DNA from: Panorpa germanica
Taxonomy: Eukaryota; Arthropoda; Insecta; Mecoptera; Panorpidae
Direction: 5' to 3'
DNA length: 64,000 bases
Assembly (NCBI GenBank): GCA_963678705.1
Contig: OY783217.1
Location: 6,820,001 to 6,884,000 of the forward strand
Under the pieces are notes generated by a model. The model searched no databases. It had not been told where the DNA came from and saw only the letters and a program-made list of their open reading frames with translations. How positions within the stretch are numbered: the stretch's first letter is position 1; the number at the start of each line of letters is the position of its first letter. Below, one piece after another: positions 46,441 to 58,755 of the stretch. The position numbers were made by a program, and so were the translations under genes.

Positions 46441-48018
46441 AAAGGCTACCGCATTTACAGAACATTAAAAGAAAACATTCTTGCCAAGTTATTGTATTAG
46501 GGAAATACCTATAAATTTAAAACTTGCAAGCTATAGTCAACCAATATTTAATAAAAGAGCAAAAATATAATTATCCGAATGGGATAAATTTCGGAATGTA
46601 ATATAATAAGCTTAAAACTTGTCTAAAATTTTGTTTTGACATTTACAAGGTGGCCACAAAAAAATGTTTTCAAATTTCCCTGATAATTCCAAGTTTTCTA
46701 GTCAAATTTTTCGTACTTTTCTGATATAGAAATTTTATTCGTATCACTTAAATATTTAAATTTTTGATTATATTGTAATTACCAATAATTAAATCTGGTA
46801 TTAAACTAAAAAAATATATATTTATTTCTGCTTTACTTTTTATCTTATTGCCTTAGTTGGCGTTTAATAAATAATTAAATACGATTTATTACTCGTTAAT
46901 AAAAAGTAACTTAAATTGAGTAAGATAAAAATAAGCTAATGACTTGTATAAACTAAAACAAATTAACTCTCAAAATTTAATAAATAAAATTATTGAAGAT
47001 TTTTGAATTCATCATCAATAATTTGAATTTCAGCTAAACGTTTAGATTTTTTGACGCCAAATTTTTTTTTCATTAGCTACACGTTTTCTTTTTATATTAT
47101 TTATTAAGTTACCTCAAGTAATCTCATAAAAATTGTGTACGCAAGTCTTGATTTTCAAAGACAAAAGATCACAAAAGTCGGTTTTCTGTAAGATATCTTA
47201 TTTTTCATATGCTTTAAATGACATTTAGAATTATTAGAGATTTTTGTGCTAATTTATAAAATATCAACACAAAGATTAATACAAGTTTTAGCTTGTTATA
47301 TTTCAATCCGAGGTTAAGTCCTAATATAACGGCATTAAATATTCAGCACATTTATTGGGTTCACAAATGACGTACATTTCAAAATGTACCTTTTATACGG
47401 TTATACATTACTTGACCTTATGTACCCTTAACACCACTCGACGCTTTGTTACTTTTAAAATAATCCCGCAAAACAAATACAAAAACATATATTTTTTCAG
47501 AGGTATACGAGATTATCTTCATAAATTATTTGGAAGCCCGTTAAATCGCAAAGTAATATGTTTCACTCGCCACAACGACCACGACCAGTACTACCAAAGG
47601 ATTTCCGCTTCCTTGCTACCTTTCAAAAGCCAAGTGGATTAGTTATATTTCCTATTAACGTTGTCTTCTTTGATGTAACATTCATCTTCATAAAGTGTAC
47701 AAAGGTAAAAATATTAAAAACAAACAAACAGGATTTGCAAATATTAGAATTTTTTTCATTAAATTAATCCGTAAGTATAGTACAAAGGTAAGTAGCTTCT
47801 CATTTTTTGTTTTTACCTTTTGTGTAATACATAATTCTTGGGTATTTTGGTATTGATAACAAAGGCAATTTGAGCAACTTTAGATTCTTTCTATAATTCT
47901 TCTTAAAACAGTTTTGGTACATTTATTTTGTTGTTTGTGTTATTTAACACGTTTAAATAAATTTAGAATAATGTTGAATTTAGAATTAATATTGTGTTGT
48001 TTAAGGTTTCGTCCTATT
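46441..48018. other. AT-rich, dispersed-repeat fragments only
   Basis: 47130-47240 matches 8700-8810. Near 46650 a gtggccac palindrome followed by aaatttccctgataattcc looks like the end of an insect MITE without a visible partner end. No gene. Confidence 0.4.
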
Positions 48019-48498
48019 CTCGGGGCGGCCTTAGCTATTGCGAGACCCCGGGCAGCATATCTTTGCGAGGCTCCGAGGTGAAAATCTTTGCGAGGCTCCG
48101 AGGTGAAAGATCTTTGCGAGGCTCCGAGGTGACAGATCTTTGCGAGGTACGGAGCGGCAGATTTTTGCTAGGCACTTGTTCTTTGTATAATTTATGTAAA
48201 TTGTAAGTAAGTATTTTTGATGATAATTGATGAGAAATAAAATTTTATATTGGAAGTTTTATAAAGGTTAACAAGCACAAAGACGACAAATATTAATGAT
48301 GATAAACTAAGGTACATGAATGCGTTAAAAGATATACGCAGTGATTCTAGTGGGATTTCTAAAGAGCGAGGCGCGAGATTCAAATAGATATATAGTAATT
48401 AATTTTTCTATTTGGGTTGTTGCCCGAGAATGCTGGACCTCTACAAGAGAAAGGCCCCGAGCGGTTGCCCTGCTTGCCACCCTCTAAGGCCGCCTCTG
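48019..48498. mobile_element. hAT-like element containing a minisatellite
   Basis: The left end ctcggggcggccttag and the right end ctaaggccgcctctg are inverted repeats. On the right the outermost CAGAGGCGG fits the CAG-start ends of hAT elements. The 480 bp has no transposase frame. GC-rich arms enclose an AT-rich middle and the tandem array at 48059-48175. Confidence 0.6.
48059..48175 (+). repeat. 25-26 bp tandem repeat, about 4.5 units
   Basis: Units follow atctttgcgaggctccgagg plus a short variable tail. The first three are almost identical and the fourth is worn (gtacggagcgg). The array lies just inside the left arm of the hAT-like element and resembles that arm (tattgcgagaccccggg), so it probably grew from it. 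Confidence 0.8.
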
Positions 48499-49907
48499 CC
48501 TTCTATTAAAAACATTTTTGATTAAACTAACATGAAACTTTTTAGAAGAAAATTCTAAAGATTCAGTGATGTATCTGAATTTTTACTGGATAGAATATAA
48601 TATAATACAAATTACAATGAATAGTTTTTATAGGAAATAGCTGTAAGAATACATCCACCTTAAACCTTATACGATGAGTTTTAACGGCGCTTGAAAACAA
48701 TAAATAAATATTGCAAAAAAAAAATTGTTGAGTCATCTTCGATGGGACCAATAATTTTATTTTATATTTTAAGAGGCTCCTAAAATAAACAATAAAAAAT
48801 ATTTTAAGGTGGTACTTAAAATCAGAATCTAAGTGCTATTTGCTATCGGCTGTAGATCGATATGAAAACAATATCCCGTGTGAGTGTATGGAGGGAAATG
48901 AACGAAGGGAATAGGGTGAGATGAGGTGGATGAGTTTACATCGCCATAAGATGAAATCCGTTGGCGGGATGTGGAAAGTAGACCGCGACAGAGTGGCGAC
49001 ACTCTCGTCTCGTATGCGTCCAGATTCCTCTATCCTTAATGCTGATATCTACCTCCCACGCCGACATACCCCCAGTCGCAGAGGGGTTACCAGCAGCAGA
49101 TAGGGATATTAACATTTTGGAACTCAGGGTTGATGTTGTTGTGGTACTTTTGTTTTATAAAAATAATATTTAGAATAAATATTTTAGATAGCACTAGTGT
49201 TCATGCCACACTGCTACGCTATCGGATTCGAGTTCCAAACAAACGTTATATATTCCACATTTAAAGGATTACATCTATTACAGTTTTGAATAATAACGAT
49301 ATGTGGTGTTCGGCGCATTCTCACAAAATATTCTCTAAAAATTTAAAGTTGGTTCATTCAAAATAGAGGAAGTTTTTCTCACAATGACTCTTTCTAAATA
49401 CCCACGATATCTCGAAATCCCGATTTTTCACTAATTTTTTTTCAAAAATCAGTATATTATTTAATCTTTTGATTGAAGACTAGATAATTTTATGCAGAAA
49501 TTAAATGCGCTTGAAGATTTGTTTCCAAGCAAAAATGACCACCGTGAATAACATTTTCCTAATAGCCTTTTGCTCACAGAATTGTATCTACATTATTTAT
49601 AAAAAAAATTGTAGAAGATACTAAAAGCATACAAAATGCATAATGTACAAAAATATTTGAATAACTCGCAATGTTTTCCAAGAAAAAATTCACGGAAATT
49701 CTGGCCTTTTTTTCGGTCAGAAACTACATAAACGAGTAAGCCCTTAATTGATTATATATAAAATATTAACATACAATTTATAGACAGTCATGATGATAAA
49801 GCCGGTACCAAACGATCCTACGAACACCTTCCAACGTTGGACGCTTGATGGTAAATTTAAGTTTTAAAATGTGTTACATACGAGCATAACTAAAATTACA
49901 TTTTTTA
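48499..49907. other. No firm gene
   Basis: 48890-49110 is GC-richer and open on the plus strand (60 codons), without a recognisable domain or good splice sites. A B-box-like ggattcgagttcc is at about 49224, with no SINE body after it. Confidence 0.35.
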
Positions 49908-49966
49908 TTATTAATATAGTTAACGTCGGCCTTTTTCCGATGCTGAGTCCTATCATCGACGAAAAT
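49908..49966 (-). mobile_element. SINE tail fragment
   Basis: On the minus strand: gataggactcagcatcgg, aaaaaggccgacgttaa and an A/T-rich tail. This is the 3' module of the SINE at 32362. Confidence 0.55.
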
Positions 49967-51904
49967 TGCATTTTTAATCGGCAATATCTTTTATAATATC
50001 GAAAACTCAGACTCACTAATTCTGCTACCCAATTCCAATATAACTAAGAGTCATTAAAAAAGTACGAAAAACAAAATTAATTTTATTAAATGAATATACG
50101 TATGTCAGAAGTGAAAACAAAAAACCATTTCTTTTCGTAATGTATAGAAAGGAAATAAAGAAAAAACGTGCGAAAAGAAAATACGTGTAAAAGCTGTGAT
50201 TAATATGTGACGGAACTACAAACTACTACTAATGGCGACATTCCACCCCTCTCTCTCTCCCTCTCTCCCTGTGTGCTCCATACCACCTACAATGACTATG
50301 CTGGACAGAGGACTTCCGGTATACAGTCAGCCCTGACCAGTTCACGAGCTGAGTTATCTGGATATAATTTGTTATCTTTATTCAATGTCGTTTCATTTAA
50401 TGAGAAAGTTTTTTGTTTCGTTTTTTGTTAGTTTTGTATTATCGTTAGGCGAATATATAAAAAGTTGAATGCCTTGAACTTGGTCACAAGGGGAACTGTA
50501 ATTTAAACCACTATTTAGTTCTTTCTTTCTATATAACGTTATTAATAATATATCAAGTAGCGTAATAGCTTATGAGTTGCCACTAATTGGGTCCAGGCGG
50601 GATTTCCCGGGAAGATATACCGATTTTTATTCTGTTCGTATTTCCCGGGCGAGAAATAATTTTAAAGAATTATTTATTTCTTAATACAATTATATATTAT
50701 ATTAGCTAAACCCGGGCACGCCTCGCTGTGGCTCAGTCTGATAAGAAATGAATGAGAAAGTAAGTTAAAATACAAACACACACAAACACAGACGACGATC
50801 AAATGAAATGAAATGAAACGAAAGAAATTAATTCAATTTTTGAAAACACGCTCGTATTCGAATGCAAGGTTTTGTCAAAATTTTAAGTAGATCGACCAAC
50901 TACTTTTCGAGTTTTGTGAGCACAAATATACGCAAGCTGAATTTTTATATATAAAGAAGAAGAAGATGAAGAGTAAAAAAATGTAGATGCTTTAAAATTA
51001 ACAATTGCTAAGTGACTCTTACAGACAACAATCTATTCTAGTCATCTACATATATTAAATAAAATTGTAATTTTGCTTTATAATATGCTATGTGAGATTG
51101 TTCTGTTCAAATGTTCATCAGGTTTCAACAAGTCGACTTTCAACACAAAGATTAAAAATCAGTAACTTGCATAATAACTATAAAATATGCTATTTCCAGG
51201 TTGAAGCCATTATCGCTATTTAAACTAACTATTTTGATTATAAACTAACGAGATTCATCCTGTAAATACAGTAGTTAAACTCAATAATTGATAAAAACAT
51301 GAAATCCATGAATTGCACGGTTCGATGACGAATTTTTTCGATTATTAAATACATAAACAAAACATGAGACCTACTCTTTCTAAAACCAAACTATAACTTC
51401 AAAAAAGAATAAAGTAAATCTCACTCCAAAACCACCCTTCGCAATTAGGACTTAATTAATACAAGGATGGAAACGGATTTCGAAAAATACTTTCTGTGTT
51501 TCTGAGATTATATTGATTAGATAATTAAATTAGTACATACATACATACAATCGTATATAATAAATATGTAAAGGGTATTGTGACTGGAATTACTTAATAA
51601 ATACGTTGTTGTTTTGTAAATGGCATAAAAACGAATTCACCATCAGCATCCAGCATCCAGATTCCAGACCAGACCAGACAACATATACATTTTAGAAAAC
51701 ATTGACATCAACAAATTCTACTAACGCATTTAAATAAACGAATACATGTACCAATACTAAAAGTATAATTTATATCTTTATCCCAAAATAAATTTGAATA
51801 TATTTACCAGACTTCATGTACGTACGCACCATATAAATTGCTTGTATAACGTTTCTGTTTTCACTTTGTTAGTGTTGCTGAAAATATATCGATGTTAGCA
51901 ATTA
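49967..51904. other. No gene; one diverged repeat and a CT tract
   Basis: At about 50706-50965 a repeat starting agctaaacccgggcacgcc and ending tttttatatataaagaag has the layout of the element at 40238 but a different sequence, and contains a gaaatgaaatgaaacg tract. A CT-rich microsatellite is at 50246-50272. Confidence 0.4.
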
Positions 51905-52873
51905 TTTTATTTTTTTATATTTATTTACTTATTTGCCTTGACTTTCTTTCGTCATAGCCACCATCAAACATTTTTTATACATCTTTTATAATTTATAATT
52001 CAATTTTACAAATTTCTAAATATTTCAATAATTCACTAATTAATTTTGAATCACTTAACAAAAATTTAGCATTAACAGGAAAAGTTTTATTCACATCTAA
52101 TATATCACTATTCAATTTTGATCTTTCTAAACTATAATTTATGCATTCAAATATAATATGATCCAAAGTTCCTTCTTCACCACATTGACATCTATCGTCA
52201 GATTTAATATTAATTTTGTACATGTGAGCTGGAGTTTTGCAATGATTACTTTTGATTCTGATTATAGTTGATATAATTTTGCGGGACTCATTTCTAAACC
52301 ATCTCTTCTTACTTAAATTTGGATGTAACATATAATCTCTTCCTTTTAACTGACTTTTGTTAATGAAATCTGTGTTTCTCAAATTGAAGTTTAATTTTTT
52401 GATTATATTAAAAATTTCATATGAAGGTAATTTCACTTTCGTCTCAATTTCTAAATTTATTCATTCCTTTCCTAATTTATCCGCAATTTCGTTTCCTGTT
52501 ATTCCACAATGTCCTGGTATCCACATAAATTTTATGGTATTATTCTTATTTATTATATTGAAATATATCTCCTTAATTTAACATGTCAAAATATCATTAT
52601 TTGATTTGATCATTAGAATTTAAATTTTTTAAAACACTTAAAGAATCCGTTATTATTATAATTTTATTATTGTTGATATTTTCATTAATTTCTAATGCTT
52701 TTAATAGTGCTAATTTTTCACCAGTATAAGAGCAAACTTTGTTATTTAATTTAAATTTATAATATCTTAAATTTATTTGTTCATATATAGCTAATCCTGC
52801 TTTATTTCTTTCTTCTAAACCAATAGATGCATCTGTATATATTATTTTTGTAAAATTTGTATTAAATTAGATT
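51905..52873 (-). mobile_element. 5'-truncated LINE with RNase H domain and target duplication
   Basis: On the minus strand, read from 52873: an RNase H domain with TDASIG (first Asp), GEKLALLKALE (Glu), ITDSLS (Asp), WIPGHCG and GNEIAD (last Asp), then the C-terminal tail with CQCGEEGTLDHIIFEC and an A/T-rich (TAAA)-type tail. It carries a stop just after the RNase H domain and at least one frame change, so it is inactive as well as truncated. Endonuclease and reverse transcriptase are absent. Flanked by the perfect 12 bp duplication tgttagcaatta at 51893-51904 and 52874-52885. RNase H places it near the I/Jockey group. Confidence 0.85.
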
Positions 52874-52885
52874 TGTTAGCAATTA

Positions 52886-54021
52886 AATCTAGTTATAAAC
52901 TGAGAGCAACTAAGATTACAGTCTCCCGCTTTCAACTAATGATTGACCTGAAAAGTTTTAATGTTCATGGAACCATATTTAATAGTCTATATATGTCGTT
53001 GTATTACAATCTGCCCTATATGTCCAGATTTATTACAAAGCAGATATTCAAAGTGTAATATCCCCGAAACTATGCACACATTAACAAAAACGAATTCCTT
53101 CTAACTGCTGGACAAGTTAAATTAATGTCTTGGAGTTATATCTGCTGTACCCATACTCGTACTCGTAAAGTAAGTACTTTGGAGAATAATGTAATTAGAG
53201 AGAAATGTAATTATTTTACTCAGGTTGCAGATAGTTTGCAATTTCATTATATGCAGTAAACTTGTTTTCACTCGAAAAACTATCCAAATAACATTTGAAA
53301 AATATATAAATATGCATAAAAAAGTTGCACATCATGGAGCCTACGTAGTTTTTAGTTCTGGTTTCCTTGCTGAATAAAACTAATTCATTTTTAAGTGTGT
53401 CTTTGAATGGCGACTTTAATTAATCATATTTCTTTTAATATAATATTTGTGATTACAACAGAATCACCTGATCCTGATAGGAAACTTTATTAATATATAT
53501 ATATATAACAAGTTTATAGAATTAAAACTAGGGAAACTACCCAATTCCTAATAAGTTCGTAATAGTTTCTTAAGATACAAATTTTCTTTTCAAAGTCTTG
53601 TTTATATGAAGATGAACTCTCATATTAAAATTTGTGGTATGAGGTATGTGATATGATGAACCATAGGTGATCCCAAAGTTAAAGTTTTCAATTTGAAGTT
53701 GTAAATTCAGTTTGTAAACAACTCTGTCTGCGTGTTAAGCTTGAGACCCAAAGGTATCACGAGCGGGATGAATGAAATATAAGATTTTTGGGCGCTCCCA
53801 GATGGTGCCGTTGCTTACGCTCTGATAGTCGTGCTCCAGTTATAATTTGTAGGTCTCTATTCAGAGCAACATATGGGACAAACACTGGTGCGACTCCAAC
53901 ATGCGACATTAAACATTGACGTTATTTAGACATGAGTATACTAAATTCTTTAAAAATTTATCGTCCATACTTAAATATGCAACATTCATTTTACTCCACT
54001 TTTTTTTATTACCACTTATTT
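52886..54021. other. No gene recognised
   Basis: AT-rich. A 110 bp stretch at 53790-53900 is GC-richer, without frame or partner. Confidence 0.4.
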
Positions 54022-54592
54022 ATATTATTGTACAACATATTGAGTTTATTGTGTAAAAATTTGAAGTCGATTGGAGTAAAACTGTCGAAGATATAGAGTT
54101 TTAAGTCTGCACCTCTCTGGTCTGGTTTCGTCTTTCTTTGAAAGTCTTAAACGCGTTTTTCTCACATATAGCTTTTTCAGAGTCGGTGTCCTCTCTAGCT
54201 CAAAATTTACTAGCCCCGATCCTTTTCCGACCGAGAAATTTTACACACTCTTTCTTTACATAATAGCCGAGGTAATGCTGCCGAGAAAAATCAATTTAAA
54301 AAAAAACTCAACAGGGTTACCTGCAGAAACTTATTGACTAATGAAGTCATTTTGATTTTTCGATTTCAGACAATCCAGTGATGAGATATAAGTGGCACTG
54401 CAATGTTACTTTTTTTTGTGACGTCTGCGGAGATTTGCTTTCAATGTCTCATTTCTTAATATTTATTTATGAAAATTTCACAAAGTATTCTTTAAATGTT
54501 ATTTTATCATGTAGTAGTTATAGAAATAATTATATATTATCTGTGTCGTCAAAAAACGTTATCGAAAATATGCTTTTTTTTATCGATTTGAT
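54022..54592 (+). repeat. Long dispersed repeat, copy 2
   Basis: Matches 29265-29912 in order and orientation. The central inverted repeat is shorter here (ggtaatgctgccgag against ctcaacagggttacc), which accounts for most of the length difference. Confidence 0.6.
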
Positions 54593-55373
54593 AGATCTGC
54601 AAACATTTAATATTGCTTATATTTCTAATGTTTACATTCGTCTACGCTTAGTGTAATCACAGAATTCTATATCATTTAAACACAAAAGTAACCCTAGAAT
54701 AATATCCTTTCCAAATAATACTCGTAGCTTTCAATAAATCGGTTGACATAAAAAACGATGCTTCTTTTAGTTCGAGGTACTTCAGTTATTGCGGTGAACA
54801 AAAAACCGAACATCGTTTTCCAAATCTATAGTACAGCATCCTGTAGAACTATTGTTGATTTCCAATGCATGTCATCTCGACCCATATCGTACAGAACATC
54901 AACATCAATAACATGACCAACGACATCCGCGTCAGTTGCATCAAAATCACTGGCAAGCGCCGCGCTGTTCGATGTCCCGCATTGAAAATCAAACGAAGCT
55001 ATGCAAATATGGTATAAATAGTACACAAGAGTTTTTCAGTCGTGTGATATGTAAATGTTAAAGCAAAAATGTGCAAAAAATTACTTTTGATGTTTCTATT
55101 AATATAAATCATCGCAATAATATTTTACAGCTGAATTATTTCACAGAATTTGTGGAAAATGCAGTTCGTTAATTACGAGTATAATAAAACACCAAGAGGA
55201 AGTGAGAAATAATATTTCATTTGAACGCTATCTCTGGTGTTATTTTGATTTTAATTTATTATCCTTGACCTCCTGCTGTACCGTAATTTATTAACTTTAT
55301 TGACGACTAACTTCTACTGTTAAATATTCGCCATTTTACTTCCCCTACTATAAATAATATAAAATTAATATCT
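54593..55373. other. No firm gene
   Basis: A minus-strand frame at 54826-55026 has an Asp-rich peptide (DFDATDADVVGHVIDVDVL) but no family match and no ORF extension. Too little to call. Confidence 0.35.
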
Positions 55374-55528
55374 CAAATTACGAGAGTTCGTACAGGACTT
55401 ACGAGGAGCCGTAGAGCCTACAACACGGTATCTTATTCGTTTCTAAACACATTATAAAAAATTAATGATACAGTGTATCGTAGGTTTATACGGTACAACT
55501 TGTTTTACCGCCGAACTTTCGTAATTTG
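55374..55528. mobile_element. MITE-like element, CAAATTACG family, copy 3
   Basis: Clean inverted ends caaattacgagagttcg and cgaactttcgtaatttg. 155 bp, the best-preserved ends of the three copies. Confidence 0.7.
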
Positions 55529-55761
55529 AACTATAATTGAAATTATAATAAATTTTATGATAAGTTCTGATAACTCTTACTAAACACAATTAAAGGTATT
55601 TAAGTTTTTATAATATAAAAAAATGTAACCTAATATTCAACGTTCTGTAGTCTATTTTATTACCTTTACAACCATAAAATAACCTTTACAGAAGTAGCAG
55701 TATATTTTAATTCCTTTTTTTTATTTCCTTAAATATTTAAAACTTCATTTAATAAAAGTAT

Positions 55762-56176
55762 ACCATCTAAACACGAAATTAATTAGTTATTATTAATTAG
55801 TGAATTATTGAAATATTTAGAAATTTGTAAAATTGAATTATAAATTATAAAAGATGTGTGAAAAATGTTTGATGGTGGCTATGACGAAAGAAAGTCAAGG
55901 CAATAATAAAAAAATAAACACAAAACGTAAACTCATGTATTATTTAATGTTTTTCACTTTTTACCGAAGTTTAACATAATTTTGTTACATTGTGTTGTCA
56001 AATTTCTGTTATTAATATATAAATTTAGTATGTATTATTAAACAATCTTGTATACAATAAACGTTATATAACCTTACAACATATTAACCTAACCTAAAAA
56101 ATGTTATATAACAGGTAAATTTTTTTTTGTTAAATAAAACTTAAATATATGTTATTATGTTTACCGGGTAAGATGT
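55762..56176. mobile_element. MITE-like element, CCGCTAAACAC family, copy 2, split by a LINE
   Basis: Left end accatctaaacac and worn right end tttaccgggtaa. Without the nested LINE it is about 270 bp, the length of the copy at 2487, and shares internal strings with it (acataattttgttacattgt). Confidence 0.55.
55779..55914 (+). mobile_element. RNase-H LINE 3' end nested in a MITE
   Basis: The last 136 bp of the LINE family at 51905: gaaatatttagaaatttgta, then the UTR gtttgatggtggctatgacg and an A-rich tail. Flanked by taaacacgaaa (55768) and taaacacaaaa (55915), an 11 bp duplication with one mismatch. Confidence 0.7.
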
Positions 56177-58463
56177 CTTTAGTATCATCAAATAAAACGA
56201 TTTAAGGCAAAATTTAGACTATTTCAAATAAAATACCAATAAGTTTTATTTAAGTCAAATGTTACATATATTTAAAGTAATATCCATGTTTTGTGTTGAG
56301 TATTAGATTATTGGTTTAAGTGAATTTAAGGTTTATCTAACATAACAAATGTTAACGTAGTTAAAAATTACGTGGAAGGAATGGCAACAGGAGGGGAGGC
56401 GTATAAAGCGACGGCTTCTGTTTTTAGTATAATCTATATGATTAGGCTTCGAAAAACAACTCTTGCAGTCGATCTTAGTTATTGTCATAGTAGATCCGCT
56501 TCCCATCTTTTTCATGTTTGATACCATGATGATAATATTACAAAATATTAACAAAAAGAAACTGTACATTTACAAAATAAAATTCAGATTTCAGAACCAG
56601 TAAACAAAATTAATGATCCAATTAACAAATTCTTCATTTGAAAACAAGTATAATAATATATACATGAAAAGGACTAGAAGAATACGGGACAAAAGCTCTT
56701 TGTATATATAAGTAGAAGGTAATCATTACTGAGTATGGTTCGTTAGGCCAGCCCAGCGCCAGACTACCTAATAATTATTGGAACAATTTAATTCCCGTTC
56801 CAGTATCTCTAGACAGAGCAGCACTTAGGACTTAACATGTTCATGTTAAAATTCAAAAGCATATTTTCAGGTTTGATTTTGACTGGAAAATAAGTAAGAT
56901 ATGTTTTGGGGACTATTTTTTATCTTTGAAGAATGTCGATGAAATTCAAATCAAATATTGTGGTAAATATAAACTTCAAACTGTAGTGCATGATCCTGTA
57001 CACGAAACGGAACGTTGTTGATGAAAAAAGTAAGGCAGTTTAATGGGACAAGCAGGTTGGAGCGCGGTAAACAAAATCATAAAACCATCTGACAAAAACG
57101 ACCGAAACTTTGTCAAAATAATGTACAATTTTATTGAATGTAAGACTAAATACACAGCATTACATTATTATAACTTTGTTAGTAGATTCGATTAAAATTA
57201 AGTGTGCGGCATTCAGATTTTAAACTTACCACGGCAAAGTAAGCCGAGTTCATAATCAGACTTACATTTCGGTGCACTGCAAATTCTTTTCATTTTTGAT
57301 AACGTTGCATGCATGAATGAAACTTTTACTAAAACTTATGTCAGAAATCGTCAGCATGTTCATAATATGCCATAAACGGTAGTTGTTGCGAACAGGGCAG
57401 ACTAAAAAGTGACTATGCGATTAAAATCTATAAGCGCATGGGTTCGCAAAATTAGACCTTTATTAAGAACTTTATGATTAAAAGCAACGCAACAAGTTAA
57501 GAAGACGCGCTTATCAAGTTTACTAATTGGACAAATAGGTACAGAATGGTACTCAACTTTTATTTGCTAAGTCTTCATGTTTTAAAGAGTAAGTGCGGCT
57601 CTGGTGTTAACTAAAGAATTTACAGACTGTAAGACGTCTGTTGTCCTTTATGCTTCTTCTTTTATTTTCAACTTTAATTATATTGAGTGTTTGCAGTCAA
57701 TGAATATAAAACGATCGACCCCCATTGTTTTAAATGGAATTTTAAAATCTTAATTGTTCTATTCTATTTAAATATAAAACATAAAAAGAAAGAGAATTTG
57801 TTCGTGCAAATATAATCAAAAATATAATTGTTGTTGTAAAAGAATATTAGAAATAAAATACAGGCTTTGTTAAGGCGTTAGCCCACCCAGAGATTTTCAT
57901 AAAAACAAATTTTGTTTTTGTTGAGATTAACTATGCTTTTAAGAATATTTAAAAGTTTGCCCATGCAAATATTATGAATAATACCTTCGCAGTATATATG
58001 TACTTATACCATTCTTCTTTTTCTTTTACGTTTATCTCGAACCTATTTTTTTTTTTTAACTATTCGCCACAATATCTCGAGAATGCCTTATCCGATTTTT
58101 ATAAAAATTACACCACATTTTCTTTATAAAGTAATCTATATAGCATAAGATTTTAGGCCTTGTTCATTTTTTATTGTCGTTTCTACACAAAAATATTTAT
58201 TGAATTCAATTTATTTATTAACATATTTTTGCATACCATCTTGCATCGGTACTCTAGCTTTTTTTAGCATTTCAAAAAGTATGATTTGTCAAATTCCTTC
58301 GTCGTTAGTTTCTCTTAAGTGATGCTGACTTGATGACCTTTTTAATTTCACTTTTAGGAACAAAAAACGGTCTCTAACGGACTATGTCTAAAGAATAGAG
58401 TGTGAAAATGTGCCCAAATGTGCCCCCAGGATTCTAAAAGTTAAAGACTCGTTGTATAAAACC
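56177..58463. other. No gene recognised
   Basis: AT-rich; carries an inverse CTAAACAC-type end near 56287. No frame that I can support. Confidence 0.4.
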
Positions 58464-58755
58464 CAGTAAACATTTGGTGAAATAGAATGGCTTGGTGAAG
58501 TTCTAGTCACTTGTACATTTCAATTCTAATGTTTTATAAGTTGGAGCAACACACAGAAAATCAATTTTAGTTCAAATTGATTCCCTACCTGTCACAGGAG
58601 TCGCTTTTATTCAACAGTGAGCAGTCGTTGCGCCGTCTGTAGCTCAAAAAGGAGACATTCCCTATGAACGACTAAATAGAAAACAAACGCGTTCATGACA
58701 AAAAACTCATGAAAAGTAATAAAAATTAAATAGAATTTACTCCAAAATGTTTACT
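58464..58755 (-). mobile_element. MITE-like element, CAGTAAACATTT family, copy 4 (diverged)
   Basis: Both ends are intact (cagtaaacatttggtgaa and ctccaaaatgtttact), while the interior has drifted and gained about 40 bp compared with the other three copies. This is the copy that shows the terminal repeat best. Confidence 0.6.

Noticed and set aside
48059-48175. Regular repeats as a CRISPR array
   Set aside because: Units are directly adjacent with no spacers, and the DNA is animal; it is a minisatellite.
48921-49103. 60-codon plus-strand frame in a GC-richer patch
   Set aside because: No domain, no clean acceptor or donor; Arg-rich composition is that of shifted or non-coding GC-rich DNA.
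49200-49240. B-box-like ggattcgagttcc as a tRNA gene or SINE
   Set aside because: No cloverleaf could be drawn and the SINE body does not follow.
54826-55026. Asp-rich minus-strand frame
   Set aside because: Suggestive composition but no extension, splice sites or known motif.
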